From positions 1 through 47,180 of the forward strand of contig JADLEX010000097.1 of the NCBI GenBank assembly GCA_020845895.1: DNA of 47,180 nucleotides, written 5' to 3'. This document shows positions 9,753 to 19,181 of the stretch, in pieces. Positions within the stretch are counted from its first letter, which is position 1. Every line of letters begins with the position of its first letter. A program made the position numbers and the translations under genes. This stretch comes from Deltaproteobacteria bacterium. GTDB lineage: Bacteria > Lernaellota > Lernaellaia > JACKCT01. The notes below the pieces were generated by a model that worked only from the letters and a program-made list of their open reading frames with translations, had not been told where the DNA came from and did not search any database.

Positions 9753-11660
9753 TCAGCGCGTCACGAGCTGTCGCCGCGCGGGGAGCACGTAGCCGCGCAC
9801 GACCTCGTAACGACCCGCGCGCTCGAGTTCATCGTGCAGCGTCTCGCGCAGTCGCCGCGCCGTCGACGGTGTCCGCACGGCGATATTCTTCGATTCCTCC
9901 GGGTCGTAAAGCACGTCGTACAGTTCGTGAACCACGCCGCTCGGGGTCGGCATGGCGATGAGCTTGTATCGCCCGTCGAAGATCGCGCGGTGGCGCGCGA
10001 CATCGACCACGTCCGTGAAGCGTTCCTGAAATTCGGGTGTGCCGTCGAACCCCGACCAGCGAATCATGTTGCGCGCGTCGGGGTAGGGGATGCGTTCGTC
10101 CAACGTGAGTCCTCCGGCGTCGGCGTTTCGCCACAAGGCCGTCTCGAAGACGAGGTGCGACCGCCCGGGGATCTCGCCGCGGGCCACGCGCGCCAGGTCG
10201 AGTCCGCTCCACGAACGGTCAACCGGCGCGCCCACGAGCGCCGCCAGCGTCGGGGCGATGTCGGCGACGCTGACCAGGTCGAACACATGCGCCCCGGAGG
10301 GCATTCGAGAAGGCGCGTGAAGTACGATCGGCACGCGCAGTTCGTCCGCGTGCTGCATGCGCTCGCCGACCGCGTCCTCGTCCGCCCGAACCGCCGTGAG
10401 CACCACGATCGTTTCGCGTCCCTGGGGCGACGACGCGATCTCCTCGACGAGCCGGGCGACCTGCGCGAGCGTTTCGTCCCCCGTGTCGGAACCGTCGGGT
10501 GATCCGCTGAGGTCGATCGCGGGCCGACCGACGACGATCATCGTGAAACGCGGCTCATACACCGGTCGTCCGACGCGGCGAAGCGCTTCGTCGACGACCA
10601 GTTCGGGATTGGGTCCGGCGGCGAGGGTGTACGCGGGCATCGCAATCCCGCGCGTCGCCAGCGCGCCCCAGATCGGCAGCGCGGTTTTCGTCGCGCCGAT
10701 CGCGCGCACCCGCGCGGCGCGGCGCATCGACCAGACCGGGGCGCGGACGCGATCGAACCCGGTCGCGCGTCTCGTGAAAGGCTCGCCCGCCCGATCGGCA
10801 ATGAGCGTCGTCACGTACCCCAGCGAGTGCAGCGCCGAGGCGAGCGAGCCGTCGCGCGCGGGCGCGGATCGCGACGCATCCGTCCGCACGGGGGTCTCCC
10901 ACGGCAATCGCCCGGTGACGATCGTGCCCGCGGCGTCGGCCATCGTCGCGACCGGAACGTACGCTTCCTCGAAGACGGTCGACGATTCCAGCCACTCCGC
11001 GAAACGTGCGTCGATCCCCGCCGCGGATTCGAGATTCGTGGTGTCGAGCGACGACATGACGACGAGCACAATGTCAGGCTTGCGCGGATCGCCGGGCTTG
11101 GACGGCGAGGGCGTCGGCGGTGGTTCGGCGAGAAACCACGCCGCGGCGACGACGCCGACGAACATCGCGGCGAGACCGGCAAACGATCGATCGCGGCCGA
11201 GACGCAAAGCAACGATGGCCGCGACGGGAAGACACAACGTCATGGCGTAGTCGGGAGAATCGCGAAGAAAGTCGAGCGCCCAGGACCACAGCCCCCTTGG
11301 GACCCACTCGGGAGGGAGATACAACCCGGGATGAAGCCCGAGATCGCGAAGAAGAACCGCCGCGACCGTCGTCGTGGAAAACGCGAAAGCGATCCGGCCC
11401 GCCCGGGGCGACGGCCGAACGGCCAGGGGGATCGACAGGAGCGCGCCGAACAGCAGATGCGCGCCCAGGAGCCCCAGATGAACGAGCCCCATGTCGTTCT
11501 GGATTTGAACCGGCGCGGTGGAATCGTTGACGAACAGCACGCCGCGTTCCGCCGCGGCCGACCATGCGAGCCCGATGAACTGCATGAACGCCGCCCCGAA
11601 CGCGCCGGTGGCGACGATGCCGGCACGGCTGATCGCGGAGTGGGACGTCTTGCTCGTCAT
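9753..11660 (-). CDS. membrane-anchored sulfatase-like protein, probably altered active site
   Basis: 635 residues. About five hydrophobic segments occupy residues ~13-185, and an extracytoplasmic alkaline-phosphatase-superfamily domain follows. The domain order fits sulfatases: PDIVLVVMSSLD (first strand), VATMADAAGTIVTGRLPWE (nucleophile helix), and a C-terminal RSHLVFETALWRN...DGRYKLIAMP...ELYDVLYDPEESKN. The RYKLI and ELYD-PEE motifs are typical of the sulfatase C-terminus. The metal-binding Asp expected in the first motif (DTLR in active members) reads SSLD, and no CxPSR-type nucleophile is present, so the catalytic role is doubtful. The ATG overlaps the upstream sulfatase-like gene as ATGA. 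The gene ends 41 nt before trpL. Substrate unknown. Confidence 0.75.
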   Translation of the reverse strand: MTSKTSHSAISRAGIVATGAFGAAFMQFIGLAWSAAAERGVLFVNDSTAPVQIQNDMGLVHLGLLGAHLLFGALLSIPLAVRPSPRAGRIAFAFSTTTVAAVLLRDLGLHPGLYLPPEWVPRGLWSWALDFLRDSPDYAMTLCLPVAAIVALRLGRDRSFAGLAAMFVGVVAAAWFLAEPPPTPSPSKPGDPRKPDIVLVVMSSLDTTNLESAAGIDARFAEWLESSTVFEEAYVPVATMADAAGTIVTGRLPWETPVRTDASRSAPARDGSLASALHSLGYVTTLIADRAGEPFTRRATGFDRVRAPVWSMRRAARVRAIGATKTALPIWGALATRGIAMPAYTLAAGPNPELVVDEALRRVGRPVYEPRFTMIVVGRPAIDLSGSPDGSDTGDETLAQVARLVEEIASSPQGRETIVVLTAVRADEDAVGERMQHADELRVPIVLHAPSRMPSGAHVFDLVSVADIAPTLAALVGAPVDRSWSGLDLARVARGEIPGRSHLVFETALWRNADAGGLTLDERIPYPDARNMIRWSGFDGTPEFQERFTDVVDVARHRAIFDGRYKLIAMPTPSGVVHELYDVLYDPEESKNIAVRTPSTARRLRETLHDELERAGRYEVVRGYVLPARRQLVTR

Positions 11661-14005
11661 GGCATCTCCACGATGTCCGTCATCCAGGTCAGATCGTCCT
11701 TGCGTCGCGAATCATCCTGGCGAACGATCGGCGTCGCCCAGACGTCGACGAATTCGAGGGAATGATCCGTCGGCGGCGGATCATTTGCGGTCAGTACCGT
11801 GAGATCCCGCTCTCCGGCCAGGCGGGCCGGATTCCCGTAAATCGGCAGGCCGAGCGGTCCGAAACGCACGGCCGACTCGGGAAGCCGCTCGCCGTTCGCG
11901 AAAAACTCCAGTTCGAACGGGGCGACCGCGGGCCACGGCGTGAATCCGATTTGTCGGGTTCTTCCCGCGGGAACGTCGATGTCGAAATAGAGATTCGTTC
12001 GGTTCGAGGATATCCGAAATGCGCCTTCGTCCGTCGTACCGATCCGGCGATAGGTGTAGATTCCGTTCTCGCATCGAATCACGCCCTGAAAGCGCACCGG
12101 TTTCTGCGCGGCGTGGAAATTCACGTGAAAGCGTTCGAACGCGCGATCGGGATAGATCGAGTCCACGGGGAAACCGGCCCGACGCAGTTCCCGGATCTGG
12201 GTTCGGCGGGCCACGCGCAGCCCCTTTCGCGCATTCCACGCGATGGCCCGTTCGCCCTGCGAGATCGCCGCGTCGCCGATCAGATTGCGGTTTTCGCGCT
12301 CATCCGCCTCCAACGCGTACAGTTCCTCGAAATGGCCATCGTCCGTCGCACGGCCCACCATGACGCCGCCGTAGGGTTCGTCGCGAGCGATGAATTTTGT
12401 CCCGCCGCGAATCGCCGCGAACTGGCCCGGCGCTTCGGCGACGATCTCGGTGGGAACGGAGACAGGACTGAGCAGGGAACGACTCTCGATTCCGTCGGGG
12501 ACACGAACCCCGGCGAGCTGCGCGAGTGTCGCGTGGAGGTCGATCGTGCTTCGCGGCCCCGCGACCGGTCCAACCGGAACGAATCCCGGTCTGCGGACAA
12601 GGAGCGCCACGCGGATTTCGCCGTCATACAAGGCGTGACCGTGGCCGAGCGGGTGTCCCGATTCCCACGAAATTCCGTGCGTGCCGGCGATGGCGAACAC
12701 GGCGGGCGCGTCCCGGTGATTGTTCTCGAAATGGCGGACGATCCTCCCGATGGTCGCGTCCACCCGGCTCACCGCCGGCGCGAGCCGGTCGCGCGGATCT
12801 CCCGCGGGCATGATGGGCTCGATCGCACGGCGCTCCACCAGTTCGTTCCAAGTGCGCCGGATGCCGCCGAGATGAACGACGATCAGCGTCGGGCCATCGC
12901 GTCGGCGCAGGCGGGAGCGCAGCCACGCGTCGATCTGATCCGCCGAGACCTCGGGGCGCGCGAAAAACACCGCCTCGTCGAACGAAGCCGCGAAGGGGTC
13001 GTTTTCGCGGAAGGGGTCCTCGCCAAGATAGATCGTGCGATATCCGTTTCGCTGAAGCAGGCGCGGGAGTGAATCCGCCGACGCGCCGGGGATCGCCCCG
13101 TCCGCCGTCAGCGCGAGATGCGCGCGCAACTCATCCGGCGAGACGGGCCGGTTGCCGAGCGGAAGGCCGATTACCGACGCCGGCCGGCCGGCGAGCATCG
13201 CCGCCATGGAAGAGCGCGCCGTGTTGGACGGCGCGAGGGCGCGCTCGACGGTCATGCCCGAAACCGAAAGCCTCCACAGCGTGGGGGCGTGACGGGCACA
13301 CCACTCGCCCTCGGTCAGGTCACGACGAAGCCCATCCGCAAAGACGAGCACGATGTCGGGCCGGTCTCCCGGAATGGGCGCGGCGATGTCTCCGAACACG
13401 CGCGGCGCGACCAGCGCAAAGGGCGACTGCATGGCGCGCCCGACTTGGCGTTCGTAGCGCGCGACCAGCTCGTCCGCCGGTCGCTCGGCTTGCACGCGGA
13501 ATTCGACGCGCATCGTCTTTCCCGCATACTCCGACACGTCCCAGACGAATGACTTCGAGTGATCGACCGGCAGATCCCGAAATGCCCAACGGGAGCGAAG
13601 TCCGAGCCATGCGTTGCGCATCACCGATCGCCGGACCTTCCACGCACGCTCGGCGGCCACGTTCGACTCGTCGTCGAGGAGTCGTGCGCGAATCCGTACC
13701 GGCGCGCGACCGAGCACGGGGGGATCGACGGAATAAGAGAACGCGATCCGCGCGTTTCGGGGAATCTCGAACGACGGCGTCGTGAGGGTCCGCGCACCGT
13801 CGCCTTCGGGGATCGTCAGCGGAAGCGCCGCGCGCGTGACCACCGGCGCGGACGAACCCGTGACCGGCACGTGTACGTTCATCGTGCCGATCGCCCGCGT
13901 CAGCGCGATCAGGTCCACCGCCGCCGCATCCGTATCGCCGGACGTCGCCCCGCAGGCCGTCGACAGGGAAACGATCGCGACGATCACCAGCGCGCGGGTT
14001 TTCAC
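11657..14005 (-). CDS. sulfatase-like lipoprotein
   Basis: 782 residues with a lipoprotein signal (LSTAC, lipidated C18 predicted). Residues ~30-210 are a beta-rich region of unknown role. Residues ~215-600 are sulfatase-like: RPDIVLVFADGLRRD, APSNTARSSMAAMLAGRPAS (nucleophile helix with Ser/Thr, no CxPSR), and GTHGISWESGHPLGHGHALY in the place of the usual DHGE motif, with Thr replacing its Asp. The last ~180 residues hold a second beta-rich region. The metal site therefore looks only partly kept. The ATG at 14005 overlaps the stop of the upstream glycosyltransferase (ATGA), and its own stop overlaps the next gene. It may act on a surface glycan made by the neighbouring transferases; this is inference from context. 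Confidence 0.72.
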   Translation of the reverse strand: MKTRALVIVAIVSLSTACGATSGDTDAAAVDLIALTRAIGTMNVHVPVTGSSAPVVTRAALPLTIPEGDGARTLTTPSFEIPRNARIAFSYSVDPPVLGRAPVRIRARLLDDESNVAAERAWKVRRSVMRNAWLGLRSRWAFRDLPVDHSKSFVWDVSEYAGKTMRVEFRVQAERPADELVARYERQVGRAMQSPFALVAPRVFGDIAAPIPGDRPDIVLVFADGLRRDLTEGEWCARHAPTLWRLSVSGMTVERALAPSNTARSSMAAMLAGRPASVIGLPLGNRPVSPDELRAHLALTADGAIPGASADSLPRLLQRNGYRTIYLGEDPFRENDPFAASFDEAVFFARPEVSADQIDAWLRSRLRRRDGPTLIVVHLGGIRRTWNELVERRAIEPIMPAGDPRDRLAPAVSRVDATIGRIVRHFENNHRDAPAVFAIAGTHGISWESGHPLGHGHALYDGEIRVALLVRRPGFVPVGPVAGPRSTIDLHATLAQLAGVRVPDGIESRSLLSPVSVPTEIVAEAPGQFAAIRGGTKFIARDEPYGGVMVGRATDDGHFEELYALEADERENRNLIGDAAISQGERAIAWNARKGLRVARRTQIRELRRAGFPVDSIYPDRAFERFHVNFHAAQKPVRFQGVIRCENGIYTYRRIGTTDEGAFRISSNRTNLYFDIDVPAGRTRQIGFTPWPAVAPFELEFFANGERLPESAVRFGPLGLPIYGNPARLAGERDLTVLTANDPPPTDHSLEFVDVWATPIVRQDDSRRKDDLTWMTDIVEMP

Positions 14006-15510
14006 GGCTTCGCGCTCCGCAGATCGTAGATGCGAATCCGGTGCTCGCGGCCGTCGCCGAACGCGCGACCGGTCCGCACGATTCGGTATCGATCGTCGAG
14101 ATATCCGAGTGCGTCTTTCGCGCGTTCGAGCTGGTCATCCGACAGGCACGTGACGGCGAAGGTCGCGCCCCACGCGCGGTGGCGTTCGATGTCGTCCGGC
14201 GAGAGGCGACGCGAAAACCACCCTCGCCGATGCGCGTGGTAGATCACTTGGTTCTTTCGCGTCGAACCCGGATCGAGCACGAGCAGCAGTGCGTTGTCGG
14301 GGATGACCGTGCGCGCGAGTTCGCCGGCCCGCGTGCTGCTGGGATCGGTTCTGTACTCGTTGCGCACGTAGAGTGTCGAGACCGACAGAAACACCGCGAT
14401 CGCCGCGAGGCCGACGGCGAGGCGCCGGTCGGGCGAATCGAACCGGCGAAGGAATGTCACGAAACCCGCGCCCGCCAGCACCGCCAGTGGCGGCGTGAAC
14501 GGAAGCTGATAATAGTTGTGAAGAAAATGCCCCTCGCCCATGACCAGGGCGAAGACGCCGGTCGCCGCCAGCCACCAGAGCACGTAGCGGGAACGCGCGC
14601 GCGTGTCGCGTGAGATCAGCGCAACGACCGCGAGCGCCGTGACAACCGGCGTCATCGCGCGGTCGAGCAGGCGCGATTGCAGCGTCATCCAGAATTTGCC
14701 CGACGTCAGGAGCTCGGCCGAGCCCCAGAGTTTCGTCGAGCCGACGATCTGTCCCGCGCCCTCGGTCGCATTGCCGAGCGAGCCGATGCCCGCCGCGTAG
14801 ACAATCCACGCGACGGGGAGAAACGCGCACAACGCCGCGAAGATCCACGTACGAGCGCTCGTGAAAAACCGCGCACGATGCCGCGCGAGACCGGTCACGA
14901 GAAAAAGCACGCCGAGGTAGAGCGCAAAGACCTTGAACAGACCGGCCAGGCAGGTCGCCAAACCCGCGAGATACAGATCGCGCGGGCGGTCCGACTCGAG
15001 CCGGCGATGCCACAGGTCGGCCGCCGCGATGACGCAAGCCACCATCCACGGGTCCGACATGATGGTGCGTCCGAAGAACCAGGGGTAAGGCGCGAAATTC
15101 CAGAAGAAGACCGCCGCGACTCCGGTCTGTTCATCGAAAAGCCGCGTCGTGAGACGAAAGAGAAAGATCGAGCCCGTGAGCATGGCAACGATGGAGAGCA
15201 GGCGCGGCCACGCGTGCGACGCGCCGAACGCGCGATACGCCGCCGCCGCCGCGACGTGGTAGATCGGCGCTTCCTCGGCCTCGACATTGTCGCGCGCGGG
15301 GCCGGGATCGAGCACGTCCCACTGCGTGCGGAAGGGATTGAAGTCGCGCTCGGCGAGGTTGCGAATGACCGTCGCCGTCGAGCACTGATTCCACGAGTGG
15401 CGGTCCTCGATCGGCGCGGCCAGATGCGGCAAGCGGATGATGATCGACGCGGCGAGCACGACCCACAGGGCGCGGCGCATCACGCGAGGATCGGCCAGAT
15501 CGATCCTCAT
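14002..15510 (-). CDS. GT39/ArnT-like membrane glycosyltransferase
   Basis: 502 residues with about 11-12 hydrophobic segments and the PMT_2 fold pattern. An acidic pair lies in the first periplasmic loop (PIEDRHSWNQ), followed by a second conserved acidic cluster (VEAEEAPIYH). Such enzymes transfer a sugar from a polyprenyl-phosphate donor to lipid A, protein or glycan outside the membrane. The C-terminal ~90 residues are soluble. The start at ATG 15510 overlaps the upstream gene's stop (ATGA). A longer reading runs back over the upstream gene and is a shadow. The adjacent DPM1-like enzyme could make its polyprenyl-phosphate-sugar donor. Confidence 0.82.
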   Translation of the reverse strand: MRIDLADPRVMRRALWVVLAASIIIRLPHLAAPIEDRHSWNQCSTATVIRNLAERDFNPFRTQWDVLDPGPARDNVEAEEAPIYHVAAAAAYRAFGASHAWPRLLSIVAMLTGSIFLFRLTTRLFDEQTGVAAVFFWNFAPYPWFFGRTIMSDPWMVACVIAAADLWHRRLESDRPRDLYLAGLATCLAGLFKVFALYLGVLFLVTGLARHRARFFTSARTWIFAALCAFLPVAWIVYAAGIGSLGNATEGAGQIVGSTKLWGSAELLTSGKFWMTLQSRLLDRAMTPVVTALAVVALISRDTRARSRYVLWWLAATGVFALVMGEGHFLHNYYQLPFTPPLAVLAGAGFVTFLRRFDSPDRRLAVGLAAIAVFLSVSTLYVRNEYRTDPSSTRAGELARTVIPDNALLLVLDPGSTRKNQVIYHAHRRGWFSRRLSPDDIERHRAWGATFAVTCLSDDQLERAKDALGYLDDRYRIVRTGRAFGDGREHRIRIYDLRSAKP

Positions 15511-16424
15511 TTCGCGGCCTCGGCGCGCGGGCGTTTCGGCCACAGCGCCCCGGCCATGACGGTTTCGGCGGCGATCCACGCGAGGCGCGAGACGAGCGAA
15601 ATCGCCACCGCGCCCTCGGGCCCGAAGTGTCCCCTGAGCGCGAGAACGAGAATCCCCTCGCGAACGCCGAGACCGCCGGGGGTCAGAAACGACAGGAAGC
15701 CGACGAGCCACGAGAGCGCGAAGACGCCGGTGAGCTGCGCATACGCTCCGGTCGCATCCAATCCCAGCGCGGCCACGCACGCGACCGCCGACAGTCCGTG
15801 CACGAGCCAGCCGAGAGCGATCACGAGAGCCAGCGCGACGATCCGCGAATAGCCCAAACGCAACTCGATGGGATCGCGCTTCGCAAGACGCAGGCCGAGG
15901 TTCATGCCCCATTCGACCATGCGGGGATGCAGGCCGAGGACTCCCGCGGTCGCGAGCGCGGGAAACACCCACGGCGGCCACGCACCGGCAAGCGATTCGA
16001 TGCGCCCGGCGAGCAGGATGAAGACAACGGCGCTCGACGCGATCATGAGGACGATTTCGACGTAGAGGCCGATGGTCGCGGCGGCTTTGGTGGCCCCGGC
16101 GCGCACGGCCCAGCCGATGCGCACGAGTGGGAGCATGACCTTGCCGGGGACGTACTTGGCGACCTGTGACGAGGCCCACACGCACCACGCGGCTGCGGGC
16201 GGCATCGGCGGCGCGGACGCCGAGCACACGCGCCGCCAGACCTCCGCCTGCAACACGAAGAAGACGATGTTGGCCGCGACCGCCAGCGCGAAGAACGCGG
16301 GGTGAAAGCGGACGCCGGAGGCCATCAGGCGGTCCCATTGGGAGAACAAAACGTAGCCGAGAAACGCCAGGATGAGCGCGGCAAGGACGAGCTGAAGGAC
16401 CGACCGCCGCGCCGAGGCGTTCAT
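15507..16424 (-). CDS. LPG-synthase-type (UPF0104) integral membrane protein
   Basis: 305 residues with about eight hydrophobic segments and the family signature SFLTPGGLGVREG near residue 265. It belongs to the lysylphosphatidylglycerol synthase transmembrane family (PF03706). In many glycan loci these are flippase-like or accessory proteins with no synthase domain, as here. It is coupled by ATGA overlaps to the DPM1-like gene before it and the GT39-like gene after it. That three-gene pairing recurs in polyprenyl-linked glycosylation loci. The exact function is unknown. Confidence 0.82.
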   Translation of the reverse strand: MNASARRSVLQLVLAALILAFLGYVLFSQWDRLMASGVRFHPAFFALAVAANIVFFVLQAEVWRRVCSASAPPMPPAAAWCVWASSQVAKYVPGKVMLPLVRIGWAVRAGATKAAATIGLYVEIVLMIASSAVVFILLAGRIESLAGAWPPWVFPALATAGVLGLHPRMVEWGMNLGLRLAKRDPIELRLGYSRIVALALVIALGWLVHGLSAVACVAALGLDATGAYAQLTGVFALSWLVGFLSFLTPGGLGVREGILVLALRGHFGPEGAVAISLVSRLAWIAAETVMAGALWPKRPRAEAAK

Positions 16425-17353
16425 CCGAGTCGCTCAACGACGGAGGATTCGTCGGCGGACCGGCGACCGTGCTTCGTCATCATCTCGCCTAGCAGGCCGA
16501 TCGACACGAACTGCACGCCCGTGATGACGAGCAGCACGCCGAGCAGCAGCAGCGGCCGGTTGCCGATCGGGCGATCGCCGATCACCCAGAGGATCGACAT
16601 GTAGAGGCAGATCAGGAATCCGAAACCGCCGAGCACAATGCCGCCGCCGCCGAACAGGTGCGCGGGGCGCTGCATGTAGCGCGACAGGAACAGGACGGTG
16701 AGCAGATCCGTCGCACCGCGAAGGTAACGCTCGAAACCGTATTTTGAGCGTCCGTGCGCCCGCGCGTGGTGTTCGACCTCGATCTCGGCGCAGCGAAAGC
16801 CCTTCTGATGCGCCAGCACCGGAATGAATCGGTGGCGCTCGCCGTAGATCTCGATCTCGCCGAGCACCTCCCGCCGGTACGCCTTGAAGCCGCAGTTGAA
16901 GTCGTGCAGACGCACGCCCGAAAGCCGCGCGGTGACCGCGTTGAACAGGCGCGAGGGCAGCGTCTTTTCGATCGGATCGTTGCGACGCCGCTTCCAACCG
17001 CTGACGAGGTCGAATCCCTCGCGCGCTTTGGCCAGGAACCGGCCGATCTCGCGCGGATCGTCCTGCAGGTCGGCGTCCATCGTGACGACGAATTGCCCGC
17101 GCGCGGCCGCGAAGCCCGCGGACAGCGCCGCGCTCTTGCCGAAGTTGCGCCGAAAACGGATCGCGACGACGCGCGAATCGGCGTCGTGCAGCGCGCGCAG
17201 CACCTCGAATCCGCCGTCGGTGCTGCCGTCGTCGATGACGATGATCTCAAAGGGTCGCGCGAGCGTTTCGAGCGACTCGATCACCCGGCGAATCAATTCG
17301 GCCAGGGAGTCCTTCTCGTTGAAGCACGGGATGACGACGGAAATCTCGGGCAC
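16421..17353 (-). CDS. DPM1/GtrB-like polyprenyl-phosphate glycosyltransferase (GT2)
   Basis: 310 residues. The GT-A domain (1-~225) has VVIPCFNEKDSL, IDDGSTDGG, MDADLQDDP and FNCGFKAYRREV. Two C-terminal hydrophobic segments (~235-260 and ~270-300) anchor it. It likely moves a sugar from a nucleotide donor onto undecaprenyl phosphate. The GTG at 17353 is chosen because GAGAGG lies five bases upstream and translation then begins directly with the first beta strand. An upstream extension is Arg/Ser-rich and not family-like. It is the first gene of a five-gene chain coupled by 4-nt overlaps. Confidence 0.85.
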   Translation of the reverse strand: MPEISVVIPCFNEKDSLAELIRRVIESLETLARPFEIIVIDDGSTDGGFEVLRALHDADSRVVAIRFRRNFGKSAALSAGFAAARGQFVVTMDADLQDDPREIGRFLAKAREGFDLVSGWKRRRNDPIEKTLPSRLFNAVTARLSGVRLHDFNCGFKAYRREVLGEIEIYGERHRFIPVLAHQKGFRCAEIEVEHHARAHGRSKYGFERYLRGATDLLTVLFLSRYMQRPAHLFGGGGIVLGGFGFLICLYMSILWVIGDRPIGNRPLLLLGVLLVITGVQFVSIGLLGEMMTKHGRRSADESSVVERLG

Positions 17354-17447
17354 GAACGCCTCTCGCGCGCAAAACGCCCGCGCTCGAGGCGCGCGAGGGT
17401 CTCCGCGATGGTTCGGTTTCAAGCGAATCCGACCGCGCCCGGCGCGC

Positions 17448-17954
17448 CTAGATCGTCGCGGGGCTGCCCTGATTGATGAGGAACTGGAACACCAGCGACG
17501 CCTCGAAGACGTCCTCGGCGTCCTCGGCATCGACCGCCGAGAATCGGACTTCGAAATTCAGCACGGCCGGAATCGAGATCGTCTGCGGAACGATCAGATC
17601 CAGTTCCTCGCGCGCTGCATCGACCTCGAATTCCTGGATCCATTCGCCGTCTTTCGTGGCATTCGGATTGAGCAATTCGATCGTGGCTTGCAGGGGATTG
17701 TCCTTGAACCGTTCGAATTCGTCGAACTGCACGACCACTTCGACCGGCGTGCCGACCGGACCCTGGGAGTCCGAGAACCAGACGTCGCCGATGACGCGAT
17801 CCTTGGAGAATCCGAAGATGTCGTCCTGTTCGACGACGATCTCGATCGCCACCGCGTCCTCGTCGCCCTTCGCCTCTTCCTCGTCCTGCGGCGAGCAGGC
17901 GGGCGCGAACGCCAGCAAAACCACCACCACCGCGGCCCAGTCCCGAATTCGCAT
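17448..17954 (-). CDS. small predicted lipoprotein of unknown function
   Basis: 168 residues. The N-terminus MRIRDWAAVVVVLLAF-APAC is a signal peptide with a plausible though non-canonical lipobox, with C20 lipidated. An acidic stretch (DEEEAKGDED) follows, then an all-beta region rich in Val, Ile, Phe, Asp and Glu that could be an immunoglobulin-like fold. No family recognised. The ATG at 17954 has GGGGA upstream. An upstream in-frame ATG at 18014 would put 20 non-signal residues in front and overlap the divergent promoter. It sits 94 nt before the glycosyltransferase chain and is divergent from the exopolysaccharide operon. Confidence 0.7.
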   Translation of the reverse strand: MRIRDWAAVVVVLLAFAPACSPQDEEEAKGDEDAVAIEIVVEQDDIFGFSKDRVIGDVWFSDSQGPVGTPVEVVVQFDEFERFKDNPLQATIELLNPNATKDGEWIQEFEVDAAREELDLIVPQTISIPAVLNFEVRFSAVDAEDAEDVFEASLVFQFLINQGSPATI

Positions 17955-17995
17955 CCCGGTCCCCGTCTCGAAATTCCGCGCACGGCGGATGTTCG

Positions 17996-18024
17996 TTGAT
18001 CCGACAGGGCCCATTATGTAGAAT
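17996..18024 (+). promoter_or_regulatory. probable sigma70-type promoter of the exopolysaccharide operon
   Basis: TTGATC (17996-18001), a 17-nt spacer and TAGAAT (18019-18024) lie 26 nt before the first plus-strand gene, in the 96-nt divergent gap. TAGAAT matches 5 of 6 and TTGATC 4 of 6 consensus positions. The region is AT-richer than its surroundings. Confidence 0.55.
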
Positions 18025-18050
18025 CATCGCCGATTTTCAATGCTCATCGG

Positions 18051-19181
18051 ATGCCCATGAAAAACGCCCACGCCCCCGGTGCGCCCGTCGGCATCGCACA
18101 AATCGTTCACAGCCTCGAAATCGGCGGGATGGAGCGCGTGGCGATGTATCTGGCGACGCGCGTCGATCGCGCCCGATTTCGTCCGATGGTCGTGTGCCTG
18201 ACGGTGCGGGGGGACTTCGCCGACGAGATCGAGTCGCGGGGCGTCGAGGTCGTCGCCCTGGGGAAGCGCCCCGGTGTGGACCTGCGTCTGCCGTTTCGCC
18301 TCGCGAGATTGCTCGGGGAACGGAACGTCCGCATCGTGCACGCGCACAACTCCGGGCCGTGGTTCACCGGCGGACTCGCGAAAATCGTCGGCGGCCTCGA
18401 CGGCGCGGTGGTGACCGACCACTCACGGCCCTATCCCGAAAAATGGACCGTGCGATGCGTCGAACGCACGCTCGCGCACGCCGTGCACGTCGTTTCCGTC
18501 AGCGAGGACAACCGGCAGCTGCTTCACCGCAACATCGGCATCCCCCTCGGCAAGATCCGCGTGATTCCCAACGGCGTCGAAGCTCCGTCGCCGCCGTCGC
18601 CGGATCGACTCGCCGAACTGCGCCGAGAGTTCGGCATCGACGGTCGCGACGTCATCGGCGTGTGCGTCGCGCGTCTCGAAACCCAGAAGGCGCACGAGGT
18701 GTTGATCGACGCCGTGCGAAGACTCGCCGATCGCGGCGTACCCCTGCGGGCTCTGTGCGTGGGAATGGGCAGCCGTGAGGACGAATTGCGATCGCTGGCG
18801 GCGCAAAAAGGTGTCGCGGACCGGGTTACGTTCGTCGGCAAACGGATCGACGCGACGGATTTTCTTTTTCTCGCGGACCTGTTCGTGCTCTCAAGCGATT
18901 GGGAAGGACTGCCGATGTCCGTGCTGGAGGCGCTCGGCGTCGGGCTGCCCGTGGTGGGGACGCGCGTCGGCGACATGGAACTCGCGGTGAAGGACTCGGT
19001 CAACGGATATCTGTGCGCCCCGCGCGATGCTGTCGCGCTCGCGGACGCCCTGGCAAATCTCGCGCGGGACGCGGATCGGCGCCGTGCCATGGGCGGGGCG
19101 GGGCGGGAACTTTTCGCTCGCGAATTCCACGTCGATCGCATGATCGAGCGCTACGCCGCGATTTACGAGGAGTGCCTGTGA
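18051..19181 (+). CDS. GT4-family glycosyltransferase
   Basis: 376 residues, two Rossmann-like domains (GT-B). The N-terminal domain has IVHSLEIGGMERV and VRIVHAHN, and the middle VIPNGVEAP. The C-terminal donor site carries the E-x7-E pair E285/E293 in EGLPMSVLEALGVGLPVVGT. It is a cytosolic, membrane-associated enzyme that adds a sugar from a nucleotide donor to a lipid-linked intermediate. The ATG at 18051 or the second ATG at 18057 may be the start; neither has a strong Shine-Dalgarno. It is the first of eight co-directional genes and ends in a GTGA overlap with the flippase gene. Confidence 0.9.
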   Translation: MPMKNAHAPGAPVGIAQIVHSLEIGGMERVAMYLATRVDRARFRPMVVCLTVRGDFADEIESRGVEVVALGKRPGVDLRLPFRLARLLGERNVRIVHAHNSGPWFTGGLAKIVGGLDGAVVTDHSRPYPEKWTVRCVERTLAHAVHVVSVSEDNRQLLHRNIGIPLGKIRVIPNGVEAPSPPSPDRLAELRREFGIDGRDVIGVCVARLETQKAHEVLIDAVRRLADRGVPLRALCVGMGSREDELRSLAAQKGVADRVTFVGKRIDATDFLFLADLFVLSSDWEGLPMSVLEALGVGLPVVGTRVGDMELAVKDSVNGYLCAPRDAVALADALANLARDADRRRAMGGAGRELFAREFHVDRMIERYAAIYEECL

